NCBI GenBank assembly: GCA_019114715.1
Contig: DXEZ01000094.1
Coordinates: forward strand, 1 to 11,103
Source of the DNA: Candidatus Sphingobacterium stercoripullorum
GTDB lineage: Bacteria > Bacteroidota > Bacteroidia > Sphingobacteriales > Sphingobacteriaceae
Direction: 5' to 3'
Length of the DNA stretch: 11,103 nt
Shown here in pieces: positions 1-7,571 of this stretch. How positions within the stretch are numbered: the first letter of the stretch is position 1; every line of letters begins with the position of its first letter. The notes beneath the pieces were generated by a model, which did not search any database, had not been told where the DNA came from, and saw nothing but the letters and a program-made list of their open reading frames with translations. The translations under genes were made by a program, and so were the position numbers.

Positions 1-290
1 CCTGTATTGGTTGTGGTGCATGTGTTGCTGCTTGTAAAAACGCATCAGCAATGCTCTTCGTTTCCGCAAAAGTATCCCAGTTCTCTCTCCTACCACAAGG
101 ACAAACAGAGCGATACGAGCGTGTACAAGCAATGGTTGACCAAATGGATAAAGAAGGTTTTGGATCATGTACCAACACAGGAGCATGTGAAGCTGAGTGT
201 CCAGTAGGTATTAAATTAACCAATATTGCTCGCTTGAACAGAGAGTACTTGAATGCCAAGCTTTTCAAAGAAGAAGACGTACATAATTAA
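1..290 (+). CDS. sdhB: Succinate dehydrogenase/fumarate reductase iron-sulfur subunit, C-terminal part
   Basis: The 5' end lies outside the window; the reading frame starts at base 3 and ends with TAA at 288-290. The visible part carries two cysteine clusters: C-X2-C-X2-C-X3-C at bases 3-35 and C-X5-C-X3-C-P at bases 168-203. In SdhB/FrdB proteins this arrangement binds the [4Fe-4S] centre (first three Cys of cluster one plus the last Cys of cluster two) and the [3Fe-4S] centre (the remaining three). The subunit passes electrons from the flavoprotein SdhA to quinone through the membrane anchor, on the cytoplasmic side of the inner membrane. The wording around the second cluster (TNTGACEAECP) fits the Bacteroidota form. 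It is probably the last gene of an sdhCAB operon, since a strong terminator follows 22 bases after the stop. An ATG at base 51 is internal, because the first cluster lies upstream of it. Whether the enzyme works as a dehydrogenase or a reductase cannot be told from this fragment. Confidence 0.93.
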   Translation, partial: CIGCGACVAACKNASAMLFVSAKVSQFSLLPQGQTERYERVQAMVDQMDKEGFGSCTNTGACEAECPVGIKLTNIARLNREYLNAKLFKEEDVHN

Positions 291-311
291 TAGAAATAGT
301 TAGTACTACTT

Positions 312-343
312 AGCCCTTTTATAACTTTATAAGAGGGCTTTTT
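312..343 (+). terminator. Rho-independent terminator after sdhB
   Basis: AGCCCTTTT at 312-320 pairs with AAGAGGGCT at 331-339 (one G-U pair), extendable by two A-T pairs to leave a 6-base loop. T runs on directly to base 343. It sits 22 bases after the sdhB stop codon and should end the sdh transcript. Confidence 0.88.
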
Positions 344-591
344 CATTCCCAACGATCGGGGTAGAAGAGTCTTAATTTCAGCGCTCCCACCACCCCATAA
401 AACTTCATTCAAAAAGTACACCGCGCGCATTACTTGAATAAGAAAACTGAGAGCCTGTATTATTTCATTACGAACAACCTGCATTTGGATAAGCGGACAG
501 TTCTTCAACAAGAAACTTAAGCAAGTTCTTTAAAAAGCCTATATTTACACGTATAAATTAAAATCTAAAGGGGCTCATACACACATAGAAG
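344..591. other. Noncoding region between sdhB terminator and kinase gene
   Basis: I see no convincing gene on either strand; a 74-codon open frame on the minus strand lacks any recognisable protein character and crosses the terminator. The only -7-like box is TATATTTA at 540-547, about 45 bases before the kinase start. It matches TAnnTTT but lacks the final G and has no TTTG at the right distance upstream. A cluster of short complementary segments lies at 499-530. Confidence 0.6.
499..530 (+). repeat. Three-part alternating inverted repeat upstream of kinase gene
   Basis: AGTTCTT (499-505), AAGAAACTT (510-518) and AAGTTCTT (523-530) are arranged so that the middle segment can pair with either outer one. 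Each pairing has one bulged A and a 4-base loop. No T-run follows. It lies about 60 bases before the kinase start and could be an operator or chance AT-rich pairing. Confidence 0.3.
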
Positions 592-3500
592 ATGCTGAAT
601 AGAATACGTATACTACTTTTAATACTGACTCTTTCCTTTATAGGAACGGCAATTACCATACGTATATCAATCAAAGATGAGAATATCCTTGAGTTAGATA
701 CCCACACGCTTAATAAAAACATACACAAAGCTGAAAAGAGTATAAATAAGCTCTTCCGAGATAGTGCGGCATTAAAGACGTTAAAAGACACGGATTTAAA
801 CCCAACTAATACCAGCCTATTAGCTGATGACTTCAGCAGCAGACATGGTGTTTATTTATACGTCTACAAAAACAACAGACCCATTTATTGGGGTACCAAT
901 ATTTTTGTACCTCAGGTGGAAGAATCCGATCTTCGAAACCCCATAAATTTCATTCAAAGTGAAAAAAGGACGGCAATTTCCAAGCGGATCAAGTTGAGTG
1001 ATGAGATTACTGTTTTAGCATTAATCCCTATACGGAGCTCTTACGATAGCAATAATGAGTATTTAGTAAGTAGGTTCAATAAAAAACTACTCTCTAATAA
1101 CAACCTAGATATAGCAGAATATACCGACACGGAGCTCATAAGGAATATATATAGCCTAGATGGTCACTACTTGTTCTCTGTAAAACTAGTACAAGGAAAG
1201 CTCGTTACGCTCTACGATTACTTACAGATATTATTTTACGTATTATCGATCCTCACATTACTTTCATTAGGGCATAGCTTATGCTACGAACTGGCTAGAA
1301 AAAAAGCTCCCTGGTTGTCTATAGTCTGTTTCATTGCACTGCTCTTCACAATCATAATTCTGGATCGAACCGCTAGTTGGGTACCATCGAATACTAGCAT
1401 AGGTATATTTGATCCCAAATATTACGCCTATAACCAGTTCTTCCCGGATCTATGGTCGGTATTAACGACCTACATCTATATTTTGTGGCTCATGATTTAT
1501 GTCCACACAACGCTACCACTAATCAGCCTAGAAGGTAAAGTACGATCCCAAGTTATAAAAATAGTAATCGCTATTATTTCATTTTCAAGTATATATGTCC
1601 TGGCCTACTTAATAAGTAACCATATAGGCACGATCGTAATTAACTCAGGCTATATAGGTAATTATTTCACTCAAATACTCAACCTGAAGTGGCACGTTTG
1701 GGTTGGATTAGTCATATTCTCTATAGTATGTGTTTCCTTAGTCCTGTACATTGACACTATAATATATTTAACTAAGCAGCTTATAGGTAATATTCAGAGC
1801 ATTAATGTGCAGCTTATCTTGGTTATCCTAGCAACAATAACGACGATAGCCATCGATGAATCACCTATACTTTATTTATTCCTCGGGTTAATTATACTGG
1901 TACGTTATTTCAGCAAACCAACAAGCAAGGTGCAGTCTGAATTCCCTGTATTTATAACCACATTGGTGTTATTGACTTTCCTTTCAGTGCTCACCTACAA
2001 TAAATTCTTAAGCATAAAAACTGAGGAAAATATGAAGCTAGCTCTAGCCCAGCTAGAGGCCGAGGATGATATTAATGCGCTCTCTTTGTTCCGAGAGATG
2101 GAGCAGCAAATAACCCAAGACGATCAACTAAAATACTTATTTCAAATAAGCCTCCCTTATACCGATCCTAAAGTTATTTCCCAATATATTAAAAACAAAT
2201 ACCTCAGTGGCTATTTGTCAAAATACGATTTCAACGGCTATTACTACCTCAATGAACAGCCTTTTGAAAATTATAACCAAGACTGGATTACACATTTCAG
2301 GGAGCAAGTAATAAGCGGATCTAGCAAAATAAGTGGGACTTCAGGATTCTATAGAACAGGACGAGAACTCGGCATGCATGAATATTTTGCAATCATAGAT
2401 ATTCCTATGCCAAATGATCAAACGATCTACTTATACCTGAACTTTGAAAACAAAGCATTTAGTACAACCATTCCATATCCTGAGCCACTAATTGATTCTA
2501 GATTTGACATATGGAATCAAGAGATATATGAAAACAGTTCATTTGCACTTTATAAAAATGGAAGGCTATTGACTCAAAATGGTGACTATGTGTATCCTTC
2601 CACTCTAGAATATATAAAACATAAAACCAACCATTTCACCTCTTATGAGGACGACACGGGGCATCACCATGTTACCTATAGTCCAGACAGCAGGACTACG
2701 CTAATCATCAGTAAACCGCTCTCCAAACTCTGGGAATATGTGGCGATGAGTTCATTCTTGTTTGTTATATTGTACTTGGTATTTAGCATCTTTAATCTAT
2801 TCAAGTACATATTGATGACGATCAGTGAGAATGCTTTTAAATACCGAAGTATAAAGTACCACTTTTTCTTATTGCTAAACACCATCCAATATTCTACCAG
2901 AATCCAAACGATGCTCATTGGACTGGTGATATTTGCAATTATGCTTTCAGGGCTCATAGCTTTTATCAGTATTAGCAAACAACTGGATACTACTAAACAG
3001 CTTTCTAAACTTAAAAACATTTCTATCCTAGCCAGAAAAGTAGAGAATAAGATCAGAAATTTAAGCCCTGATGAGATTTTCGAAGGCAAAGAAACTCCTA
3101 TAGGGATACTAGACGATATAGCACTAGAGGATTACATCTTGTACGACAGAAATGGAAAACTTTTATATACTTCGCAACCTAGAATATTTGATTTAAAGCT
3201 ACTCTCCAATTTCATGAACCCCAAAGCCTACAACCAGCTTCATGTCATTAAGAAATCGGAGGTTTTAGAGAAAGATCAAATTGGAGAGTTTCGATTTGAT
3301 GCTGTTTATGCCACCATAAGAAACAACAATTACCAAACTGTTGCCTATCTAAGTGTGCCTAGCTTCTCCTCGAAAAAGGAAGAAGATATGAATAACAACC
3401 TATTGCTTAATACCATATTGAATATCTATACAGTAGTCATTATAGCTTTTGGATTCCTTGCTATCTTTATATCCAATAAAATCACAAGACCTTTAAGCTT

Positions 3501-4344
3501 AATTCAGAGAAAATTAGCACAAACACAGTTCTCAGAAAACCAACCCAATGAACCGCTATTCTGGGCTAGAAACGATGAAATAGGAACAGTGATTAAGGAG
3601 TACAACTACATGCTTATAAAGCTCGAGGAAAGCACAAAACGGCTTAGAAACGCAGAGCGTGAAGCGGCATGGAGAGAAATGGCCAGACAAGTGGCCCACG
3701 AAATCAAAAACCCTCTAACTCCTATGAAATTGGGGGTTCAGCAGCTAGAGCGTTCTTTCAATGAGAGAGACCCTAGATTTGAAGAGCGTTTCCAAAAGTT
3801 TTCCAAGACCTTTATTGCGCAAATTGATAGTTTAGCTAGAATTGCTAGTGAATTTTCTGCTTTTGCAAAGCTGCCAGACACGCAATTAAGTAAAATCAAT
3901 TTGCTTGATAAAATTGGAAAAAGTATTAACCTTTATCAAAACAGTGGAATATCAGGTATAGCACTTTTAAACCGTACAGGCCTAGATAACCTTTTTGTGT
4001 TGGGAGATAAAGACCAGCTGCTACGCGCCTTCAACAACCTGATCAAAAACTCAATAGAAGCGGCAGTAATTAAAAAAAGACATAGGATACAAATTCTCCT
4101 ACATACATTTGATAAAGGGAAGATGCTTAGATTACAAATAAAAGATAATGGGCATGGTATCCCTCCCGAGGCCATTCCAAATATATTCAGACCAAATTTC
4201 ACTACTAAAAGCTCAGGTACTGGCTTAGGTTTAGCATTCGTTAAACAGACGATAGATACCATGAACGGGAAAATAAGTTTTAAAACAAGTCCAAATGGAA
4301 CAAATTTCATTTTAGAGGTCCCGCTATATATAACAGATGCCTAA
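592..4344 (+). CDS. Giant membrane sensor histidine kinase with NtrY-like core
   Basis: This 1250-residue protein is an inner-membrane sensor kinase that should autophosphorylate on His1036 and pass the phosphate to an unidentified response regulator. Hydrophobic segments suggest 12 membrane spans near 5-23, 209-230, 241-259, 287-308, 320-342, 370-392, 403-420, 424-440, 452-470, 716-737, 773-794 and 945-962, with basic residues in the predicted cytoplasmic loops. Three large extracytoplasmic segments result (24-208, 471-714, 795-944). A HAMP linker starts near 963 (KITRP). The H-box is HEIKNPLTPMKL from His1036, the N-box centres on Asn1153, G1 is DNGHGIP from 1185, the F-box is FRPNFTTK, and G2 is GTGLGL from 1209. 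The kinase core resembles NtrY. ATG 592 is preceded in frame by TAG at 586-588, which sets the start; no Shine-Dalgarno sequence is seen. It stands alone, between a terminator and convergent genes. The ligand is unknown. Similar very long kinases occur in Cytophagales to my knowledge, but I cannot name this one. Confidence 0.92.
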   Translation: MLNRIRILLLILTLSFIGTAITIRISIKDENILELDTHTLNKNIHKAEKSINKLFRDSAALKTLKDTDLNPTNTSLLADDFSSRHGVYLYVYKNNRPIYWGTNIFVPQVEESDLRNPINFIQSEKRTAISKRIKLSDEITVLALIPIRSSYDSNNEYLVSRFNKKLLSNNNLDIAEYTDTELIRNIYSLDGHYLFSVKLVQGKLVTLYDYLQILFYVLSILTLLSLGHSLCYELARKKAPWLSIVCFIALLFTIIILDRTASWVPSNTSIGIFDPKYYAYNQFFPDLWSVLTTYIYILWLMIYVHTTLPLISLEGKVRSQVIKIVIAIISFSSIYVLAYLISNHIGTIVINSGYIGNYFTQILNLKWHVWVGLVIFSIVCVSLVLYIDTIIYLTKQLIGNIQSINVQLILVILATITTIAIDESPILYLFLGLIILVRYFSKPTSKVQSEFPVFITTLVLLTFLSVLTYNKFLSIKTEENMKLALAQLEAEDDINALSLFREMEQQITQDDQLKYLFQISLPYTDPKVISQYIKNKYLSGYLSKYDFNGYYYLNEQPFENYNQDWITHFREQVISGSSKISGTSGFYRTGRELGMHEYFAIIDIPMPNDQTIYLYLNFENKAFSTTIPYPEPLIDSRFDIWNQEIYENSSFALYKNGRLLTQNGDYVYPSTLEYIKHKTNHFTSYEDDTGHHHVTYSPDSRTTLIISKPLSKLWEYVAMSSFLFVILYLVFSIFNLFKYILMTISENAFKYRSIKYHFFLLLNTIQYSTRIQTMLIGLVIFAIMLSGLIAFISISKQLDTTKQLSKLKNISILARKVENKIRNLSPDEIFEGKETPIGILDDIALEDYILYDRNGKLLYTSQPRIFDLKLLSNFMNPKAYNQLHVIKKSEVLEKDQIGEFRFDAVYATIRNNNYQTVAYLSVPSFSSKKEEDMNNNLLLNTILNIYTVVIIAFGFLAIFISNKITRPLSLIQRKLAQTQFSENQPNEPLFWARNDEIGTVIKEYNYMLIKLEESTKRLRNAEREAAWREMARQVAHEIKNPLTPMKLGVQQLERSFNERDPRFEERFQKFSKTFIAQIDSLARIASEFSAFAKLPDTQLSKINLLDKIGKSINLYQNSGISGIALLNRTGLDNLFVLGDKDQLLRAFNNLIKNSIEAAVIKKRHRIQILLHTFDKGKMLRLQIKDNGHGIPPEAIPNIFRPNFTTKSSGTGLGLAFVKQTIDTMNGKISFKTSPNGTNFILEVPLYITDA

Positions 4345-4682
4345 TCTGACAATTTAATGCGTCTCTAAAATAGAACTGCATAAGGTTTATGTCTTAGACT
4401 GAATTAAAAGAGTAAAACTACTTATTAGGTAGAGAACGTAGATAGAGACACGCATGCATCCATTAGACACATGAAGATACTACCATACTACCCTTTAATT
4501 TTGCTGCGATACTGTCCCAAAATGTCCTAGCTATACTGCAGTAGCTTTGTATTAATACGAAAGGGTAAAACAGAAGCAGACTATAAGCGACAAATCCCAA
4601 CAAAAAACGGAATTTAGCTCACAAAAATGGTGTTAAAATAGAGTGTTGATTGGAAACCACTACAGGATCACAAGAGGCAACT
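4345..4682. other. Noncoding region between convergent genes
   Basis: This stretch separates the 3' ends of the kinase gene and the minus-strand coiled-coil gene. I find no gene and no classical hairpin-plus-T-run terminator for either side. It does hold a possible folded structure (4359-4453), a tandem 8-base repeat ATACTACC at 4477-4492, and a short AGCTA/TAGCT hairpin at 4529-4546 around the palindrome CTGCAG. Confidence 0.6.
4477..4492. repeat. Tandem 8-base repeat, two copies
   Basis: ATACTACC occurs twice in direct succession at 4477-4484 and 4485-4492, in noncoding DNA between convergent genes. Two copies are too few to suggest more than slippage or chance. Confidence 0.5.
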
Positions 4683-5618
4683 TTAATTTAAAACGATACT
4701 CGCTCTTCCCATAATAGCGTTATCCGAGTAGAGTAAAACGGTATAGGCTCCCTTTGAAAAACCTTTCGGGTCTTCCCATAAAATTTGATACGTTTCTCCT
4801 TTATTAGTGAAGTCTATATTTTCTTTTAGGGTGAACTGCAGCTTTTCTCCATGCACATAAAATACATTTTCGGCATCTGCAATTAGGTTTCCTTTGGGAT
4901 TAATAATGCGTAGATAAACATCTTTATCTCCGATACTGGAAAAAGGGTTATCGGCCAATGTATACTGAATCTGAATCAAGTCAATCCTGCGCGCCCTACT
5001 TTCTTGATCCATCCTACCATTCTTCTTCACATTCACACCTGACACATGGATGTTAGATGTTTTAAGACCAGAAGCTTGGCTGATTTGATCTGAAAGTTCA
5101 GTATTTTGCGAGGATAAGTTTTCAATCGTGCTGTTGTTTTCTTCTACCTGTTGGGCTAAAAGCTCGTTCTCTTTCCTTAAGAGTTCATTTTTAAGCTTGT
5201 GATCATCGAGATCTCTATGAATCTGCATAACGTTTTCTCGCAGTGCAATAACACGTTCACGAGCATCATCAATCTGCACCTCATCTAGGTTATTATTTTC
5301 CAGAGAACTGCGCAACTCGGCAATGGTTTGCCTAGCCTCGGTCTCTGAAGCTACAATTTCTTGATTATCGGAAACCTCTTGGAATGCAATATTATCAAGT
5401 TCCGCCTCTATCCTATCAATTTCAATTTGAAGGTTTTCCCTTTGAAGGGTGACAGTATAAAGTTTTTCACCAGAAGATTTGAACTTAACATAGAAATAGA
5501 CATTGGTTGCCAGAAGCGCTAAAATAGCCAGAATAAAGAAATAGAGCTTAGGCTTATCTTTCTTGCCTACCTCTTGTTCTACTTGGCCATCAACTTTATC
5601 TTCTGCTGTCATTTTCAT
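4683..5618 (-). CDS. Membrane-anchored coiled-coil protein of unknown function
   Basis: The 311-residue product has a charged cytoplasmic tail (1-24, rich in Lys and Glu), one membrane span (about 25-44), a long helical, Glu/Asn/Gln/Leu-rich region with coiled-coil character (about 50-185) and a C-terminal domain predicted as beta strands (about 187-311, with DVYLRIINPKGN near 233-244). The single span after a basic stretch suggests that the coiled coil and the C-terminal domain face the periplasm. I recall similar Bacteroidota proteins being labelled chromosome-segregation or SMC-like, but that label probably reflects the coiled coil only; there is no ATPase motif here. An in-frame TAA lies directly before the ATG at 5618; a second ATG two codons later is an equally possible start. 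The gene lies 80 bases downstream of gmd on the same strand and may be co-transcribed with it. Function unknown. Confidence 0.85.
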   Translation of the reverse strand: MKMTAEDKVDGQVEQEVGKKDKPKLYFFILAILALLATNVYFYVKFKSSGEKLYTVTLQRENLQIEIDRIEAELDNIAFQEVSDNQEIVASETEARQTIAELRSSLENNNLDEVQIDDARERVIALRENVMQIHRDLDDHKLKNELLRKENELLAQQVEENNSTIENLSSQNTELSDQISQASGLKTSNIHVSGVNVKKNGRMDQESRARRIDLIQIQYTLADNPFSSIGDKDVYLRIINPKGNLIADAENVFYVHGEKLQFTLKENIDFTNKGETYQILWEDPKGFSKGAYTVLLYSDNAIMGRASIVLN

Positions 5619-5698
5619 TTACATTTTGCGGAAAACTTCCTTATACTTATGTCTACCTCTTAAAGTATCAAAAACTATTCCATTTTTGTTTTCATCGG

Positions 5699-6859
5699 TT
5701 ATTCAAACTTATTTGGGGAGTTATAGCCGTTATCTTTAAGTAACTGGTCTTTTCTTATTTCAACAATATCACTTTGGACCATTTCCTTAATCATATCCTG
5801 CAGACTATACTTCGGTTGCCAGCCCATTTCACTATATGCTTTACTAGCATCACCCACCAAAACCTCCACTTCAGTAGGCCTAAAATACCGTGAATCAACC
5901 TTCACTACCGTTTGACCAAACCTAAGGAAATCATCAGTTAAACCCAAACTCTCCAGAACTTCTATGTCATAATCGATTATTACCCCTCGCTCACCTTGAC
6001 CTTTACCACTGAACTCTATTTCTACACCGATTTCAGCAAAGGCATAACGAACAAAATCCCGCACTGAAGTCGTTTCACCAGTAGCAATCACAAAGTCATC
6101 TGGCTGCTCTTGCTGTAACATCAACCACATGGCTTCTACATAGTCTTTAGCATGCCCCCAGTCTCTTTGCGCAGAGAGATTTCCTAAATAAAGACAATCT
6201 TGAATCCCTTGAGCTATAGCCGCTACTGCGCGGGTAATTTTCCGAGTAACAAACGTTTCTCCTCTTAAAGGGCTTTCGTGATTAAATAAAATACCATTAC
6301 ACGCAAAAAGGCTGTATGCTTCCCGGTAATTAACAGTTGCCCAATAAGCATATAGCTTAGCTACTGCATAAGGGCTTCTTGGATAAAAAGGAGTTTTTTC
6401 AGTTTGTGGGATTTCTTGCACCTTCCCGTATAATTCAGAAGTAGAGGCTTGATAAAACCTAGTTCTATCTCCTAAGCCTAACAATCGAATCGCCTCCAAA
6501 ATTCTTAAAGTACCAAGAGCATCGGCATTGGCCGTGTATTCAGGAGTTTCAAAACTCACCTTCACATGCGATTGAGCAGCCAAGTTATAAATCTCATCAG
6601 GTTGGGTTTCTTGAATGATACGAATCAAATTCGTTGAATCAGTAAGATCTCCATAATGTAGCACAAAATTTCTCTTTTCCGTGTGTGGATCTTGATACAA
6701 GTGATCAATCCGCTCTGTATTGAACAAGGAGCTTCGTCTTTTAATACCGTGGACTATATAACCTTTACCTAAAAGAAACTCAGCTAAATAGGCACCATCC
6801 TGTCCTGTTATTCCTGTGATTAATGCTACTTTATTATGATTCTGGTGAGACTGTTTCAT
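5699..6859 (-). CDS. gmd: GDP-mannose 4,6-dehydratase
   Basis: Gmd converts GDP-D-mannose to GDP-4-keto-6-deoxy-D-mannose, using bound NADP, in the cytoplasm. The product is the precursor of GDP-L-fucose, GDP-D-rhamnose or GDP-perosamine, which feed polysaccharide and glycoprotein synthesis. The 386-residue protein is close to the E. coli enzyme (373). It shows the Rossmann motif GITGQDG (16-22), GIKRRSS for the NADP phosphate (38-44), TSELYG with Thr140 and Glu142, and Tyr164-X3-Lys168. These correspond at a constant offset of 8 to Thr132, Glu134, Tyr156 and Lys160 of E. coli Gmd, so the enzyme looks intact. RGETFVTRKITR and the QRDWGHAKDYVEAMW segment are also typical. The usual partner genes (fcl/wcaG, rmd, per) are not in the window. 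A terminator upstream and a possible promoter at 6879-6909 suggest that it begins its own transcript, perhaps reading on into the coiled-coil gene. Confidence 0.96.
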   Translation of the reverse strand: MKQSHQNHNKVALITGITGQDGAYLAEFLLGKGYIVHGIKRRSSLFNTERIDHLYQDPHTEKRNFVLHYGDLTDSTNLIRIIQETQPDEIYNLAAQSHVKVSFETPEYTANADALGTLRILEAIRLLGLGDRTRFYQASTSELYGKVQEIPQTEKTPFYPRSPYAVAKLYAYWATVNYREAYSLFACNGILFNHESPLRGETFVTRKITRAVAAIAQGIQDCLYLGNLSAQRDWGHAKDYVEAMWLMLQQEQPDDFVIATGETTSVRDFVRYAFAEIGVEIEFSGKGQGERGVIIDYDIEVLESLGLTDDFLRFGQTVVKVDSRYFRPTEVEVLVGDASKAYSEMGWQPKYSLQDMIKEMVQSDIVEIRKDQLLKDNGYNSPNKFE

Positions 6860-6878
6860 GAATTATCTATTTCTGAGC

Positions 6879-6909
6879 TAACTTTATTGATTCGATAGTA
6901 GGAACCAAA
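6879..6909 (-). promoter_or_regulatory. Possible Bacteroidota-type promoter for gmd
   Basis: On the minus strand TTTG (6909-6906) is followed after exactly 19 bases by TAAAGTTA (6886-6879). The spacing suits the Bacteroidota pattern TTTG-N19-TAnnTTTG, but the downstream box matches only partly. It lies 20 bases before the gmd start codon and downstream of the preceding gene's terminator. Confidence 0.35.
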
Positions 6910-6924
6910 GTTACCTATTAAAAT

Positions 6925-6951
6925 AAAAGTCACGAAATTTCCGTGACTTTT
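6925..6951 (-). terminator. Rho-independent terminator after the lipocalin-like gene
   Basis: AAAAGTCACG (6925-6934) and CGTGACTTTT (6942-6951) form a perfect 10-bp stem with a 7-base loop. Read on the minus strand, the stem ends in TTTT and is followed by ATTTTAA. It lies 26 bases beyond the stop codon of the lipocalin-like gene and 65 bases before the gmd start, so it should separate the two transcripts. Confidence 0.85.
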
Positions 6952-6977
6952 ACTTAACTCTTAAATTTTAAAGTGAA

Positions 6978-7511
6978 TTACTGTTTTCTAAACTTAAAAA
7001 CTAAATGACCTTCACCTTCATCCAATGCAATGGGTAAACGAAGTTCCAATCTAGATTCATCCGCATAGGAAAGTTTCATTCTATAACCTGAATCGACTTG
7101 GGATGGTTTTTCTCCCGCATAAATTTTCTTAAACTGAAATTGTGGCTGCTCGTAAGAGTTTTTAGGATTATAAATAGACCAAACAATAGCCCTGCTGGCT
7201 CCTGGAGCACATAAGTTACCGTCAGCAGTAAAATTTATACTCCCTTTGTGATTACCACCGGGTAATTCCCACACACTCCGTAAAAAACAATCTACCGGTG
7301 CCTCATCAAAAATATTTTTAATGGTATAAGCCTGCGGAATATCTTCCCGTGTTACAGACTCCAATACCCATGCACCTTTTACCGCCGAACGCCATTGTGA
7401 AGCTGAAGGGCCCGCCTCGCCTCCTTGAGTAGACTTGCGTTGTGCATCACAACTTCCTAGGAAAACTATTGCCAGTGCAAGTAAAATAGTCGATGTAATT
7501 TTTCTGAACAT
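6978..7511 (-). CDS. Lipocalin-like lipoprotein
   Basis: The 177-residue product begins with a lipoprotein signal peptide: MFRK, a hydrophobic stretch (5-19) and the lipobox LGSC with Cys21 as the lipidated residue. A Ser/Gly/Gln-rich linker (about 24-40) follows, then a beta-rich domain with G-X-W at 46-48 (KGAWVLESV), as in lipocalin-like proteins. Cys75 and Cys101 could form a disulfide; the pattern around them (DCFLRSVW, then LCAPGASRAIVWSI) recalls small Bacteroidota proteins annotated as lipocalin family. It probably sits in the outer or inner membrane facing the periplasm; sorting cannot be decided here. The ligand is unknown. The frame is open further upstream to 7592, but that start would put 27 extra residues before the signal peptide and overlap the divergent gene, so ATG 7511 is chosen. 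A TATATTTG box lies 34 bases upstream of the start. Confidence 0.85.
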   Translation of the reverse strand: MFRKITSTILLALAIVFLGSCDAQRKSTQGGEAGPSASQWRSAVKGAWVLESVTREDIPQAYTIKNIFDEAPVDCFLRSVWELPGGNHKGSINFTADGNLCAPGASRAIVWSIYNPKNSYEQPQFQFKKIYAGEKPSQVDSGYRMKLSYADESRLELRLPIALDEGEGHLVFKFRKQ

Positions 7512-7545
7512 ATCGTTTTTTATTAAATTGCAATAATAAATCAAA

Positions 7546-7553
7546 CAAATATA
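7546..7553 (-). promoter_or_regulatory. -7 box (TAnnTTTG) for the lipocalin-like gene
   Basis: On the minus strand the bases read TATATTTG, a full match to the Bacteroidota -7 consensus TAnnTTTG. The start codon at 7511 is 34 bases downstream, giving a likely leader of roughly 25-30 bases. No TTTG is found at the usual distance upstream, so the promoter call rests on one box. Confidence 0.5.
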
Positions 7554-7555
7554 AA

Positions 7556-7563
7556 TAGATTTG
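7556..7563 (+). promoter_or_regulatory. -7 box (TAnnTTTG) for the 7572-9524 operon
   Basis: TAGATTTG fully matches TAnnTTTG. The ATG of the first operon gene is only 8 bases further on, so a transcript from here would be leaderless or almost so. A TTG at 7528-7530 lies 25 bases upstream, longer than the usual spacing, which weakens the case. Confidence 0.42.
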
Positions 7564-7571
7564 TACTTAAA

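Noticed and set aside
7..207. Open frame on the plus strand overlapping sdhB
   Set aside because: It is out of frame with the cysteine clusters that identify sdhB and has no recognisable protein character.
287..511. 74-codon open frame on the minus strand
   Set aside because: It ends at the sdhB 3' end, crosses a strong terminator hairpin and shows no plausible start signal or domain.
2676..3089. 137-codon minus-strand open frame inside the kinase gene
   Set aside because: It is the complement of a hydrophobic coding region; the kinase frame is continuous and carries conserved motifs. The same holds for 558-791 and 3936-4310.
5619..5698. Possible terminator or small gene between gmd and the coiled-coil gene
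   Set aside because: No hairpin with a T-run and no open frame of note; it looks like a plain spacer.
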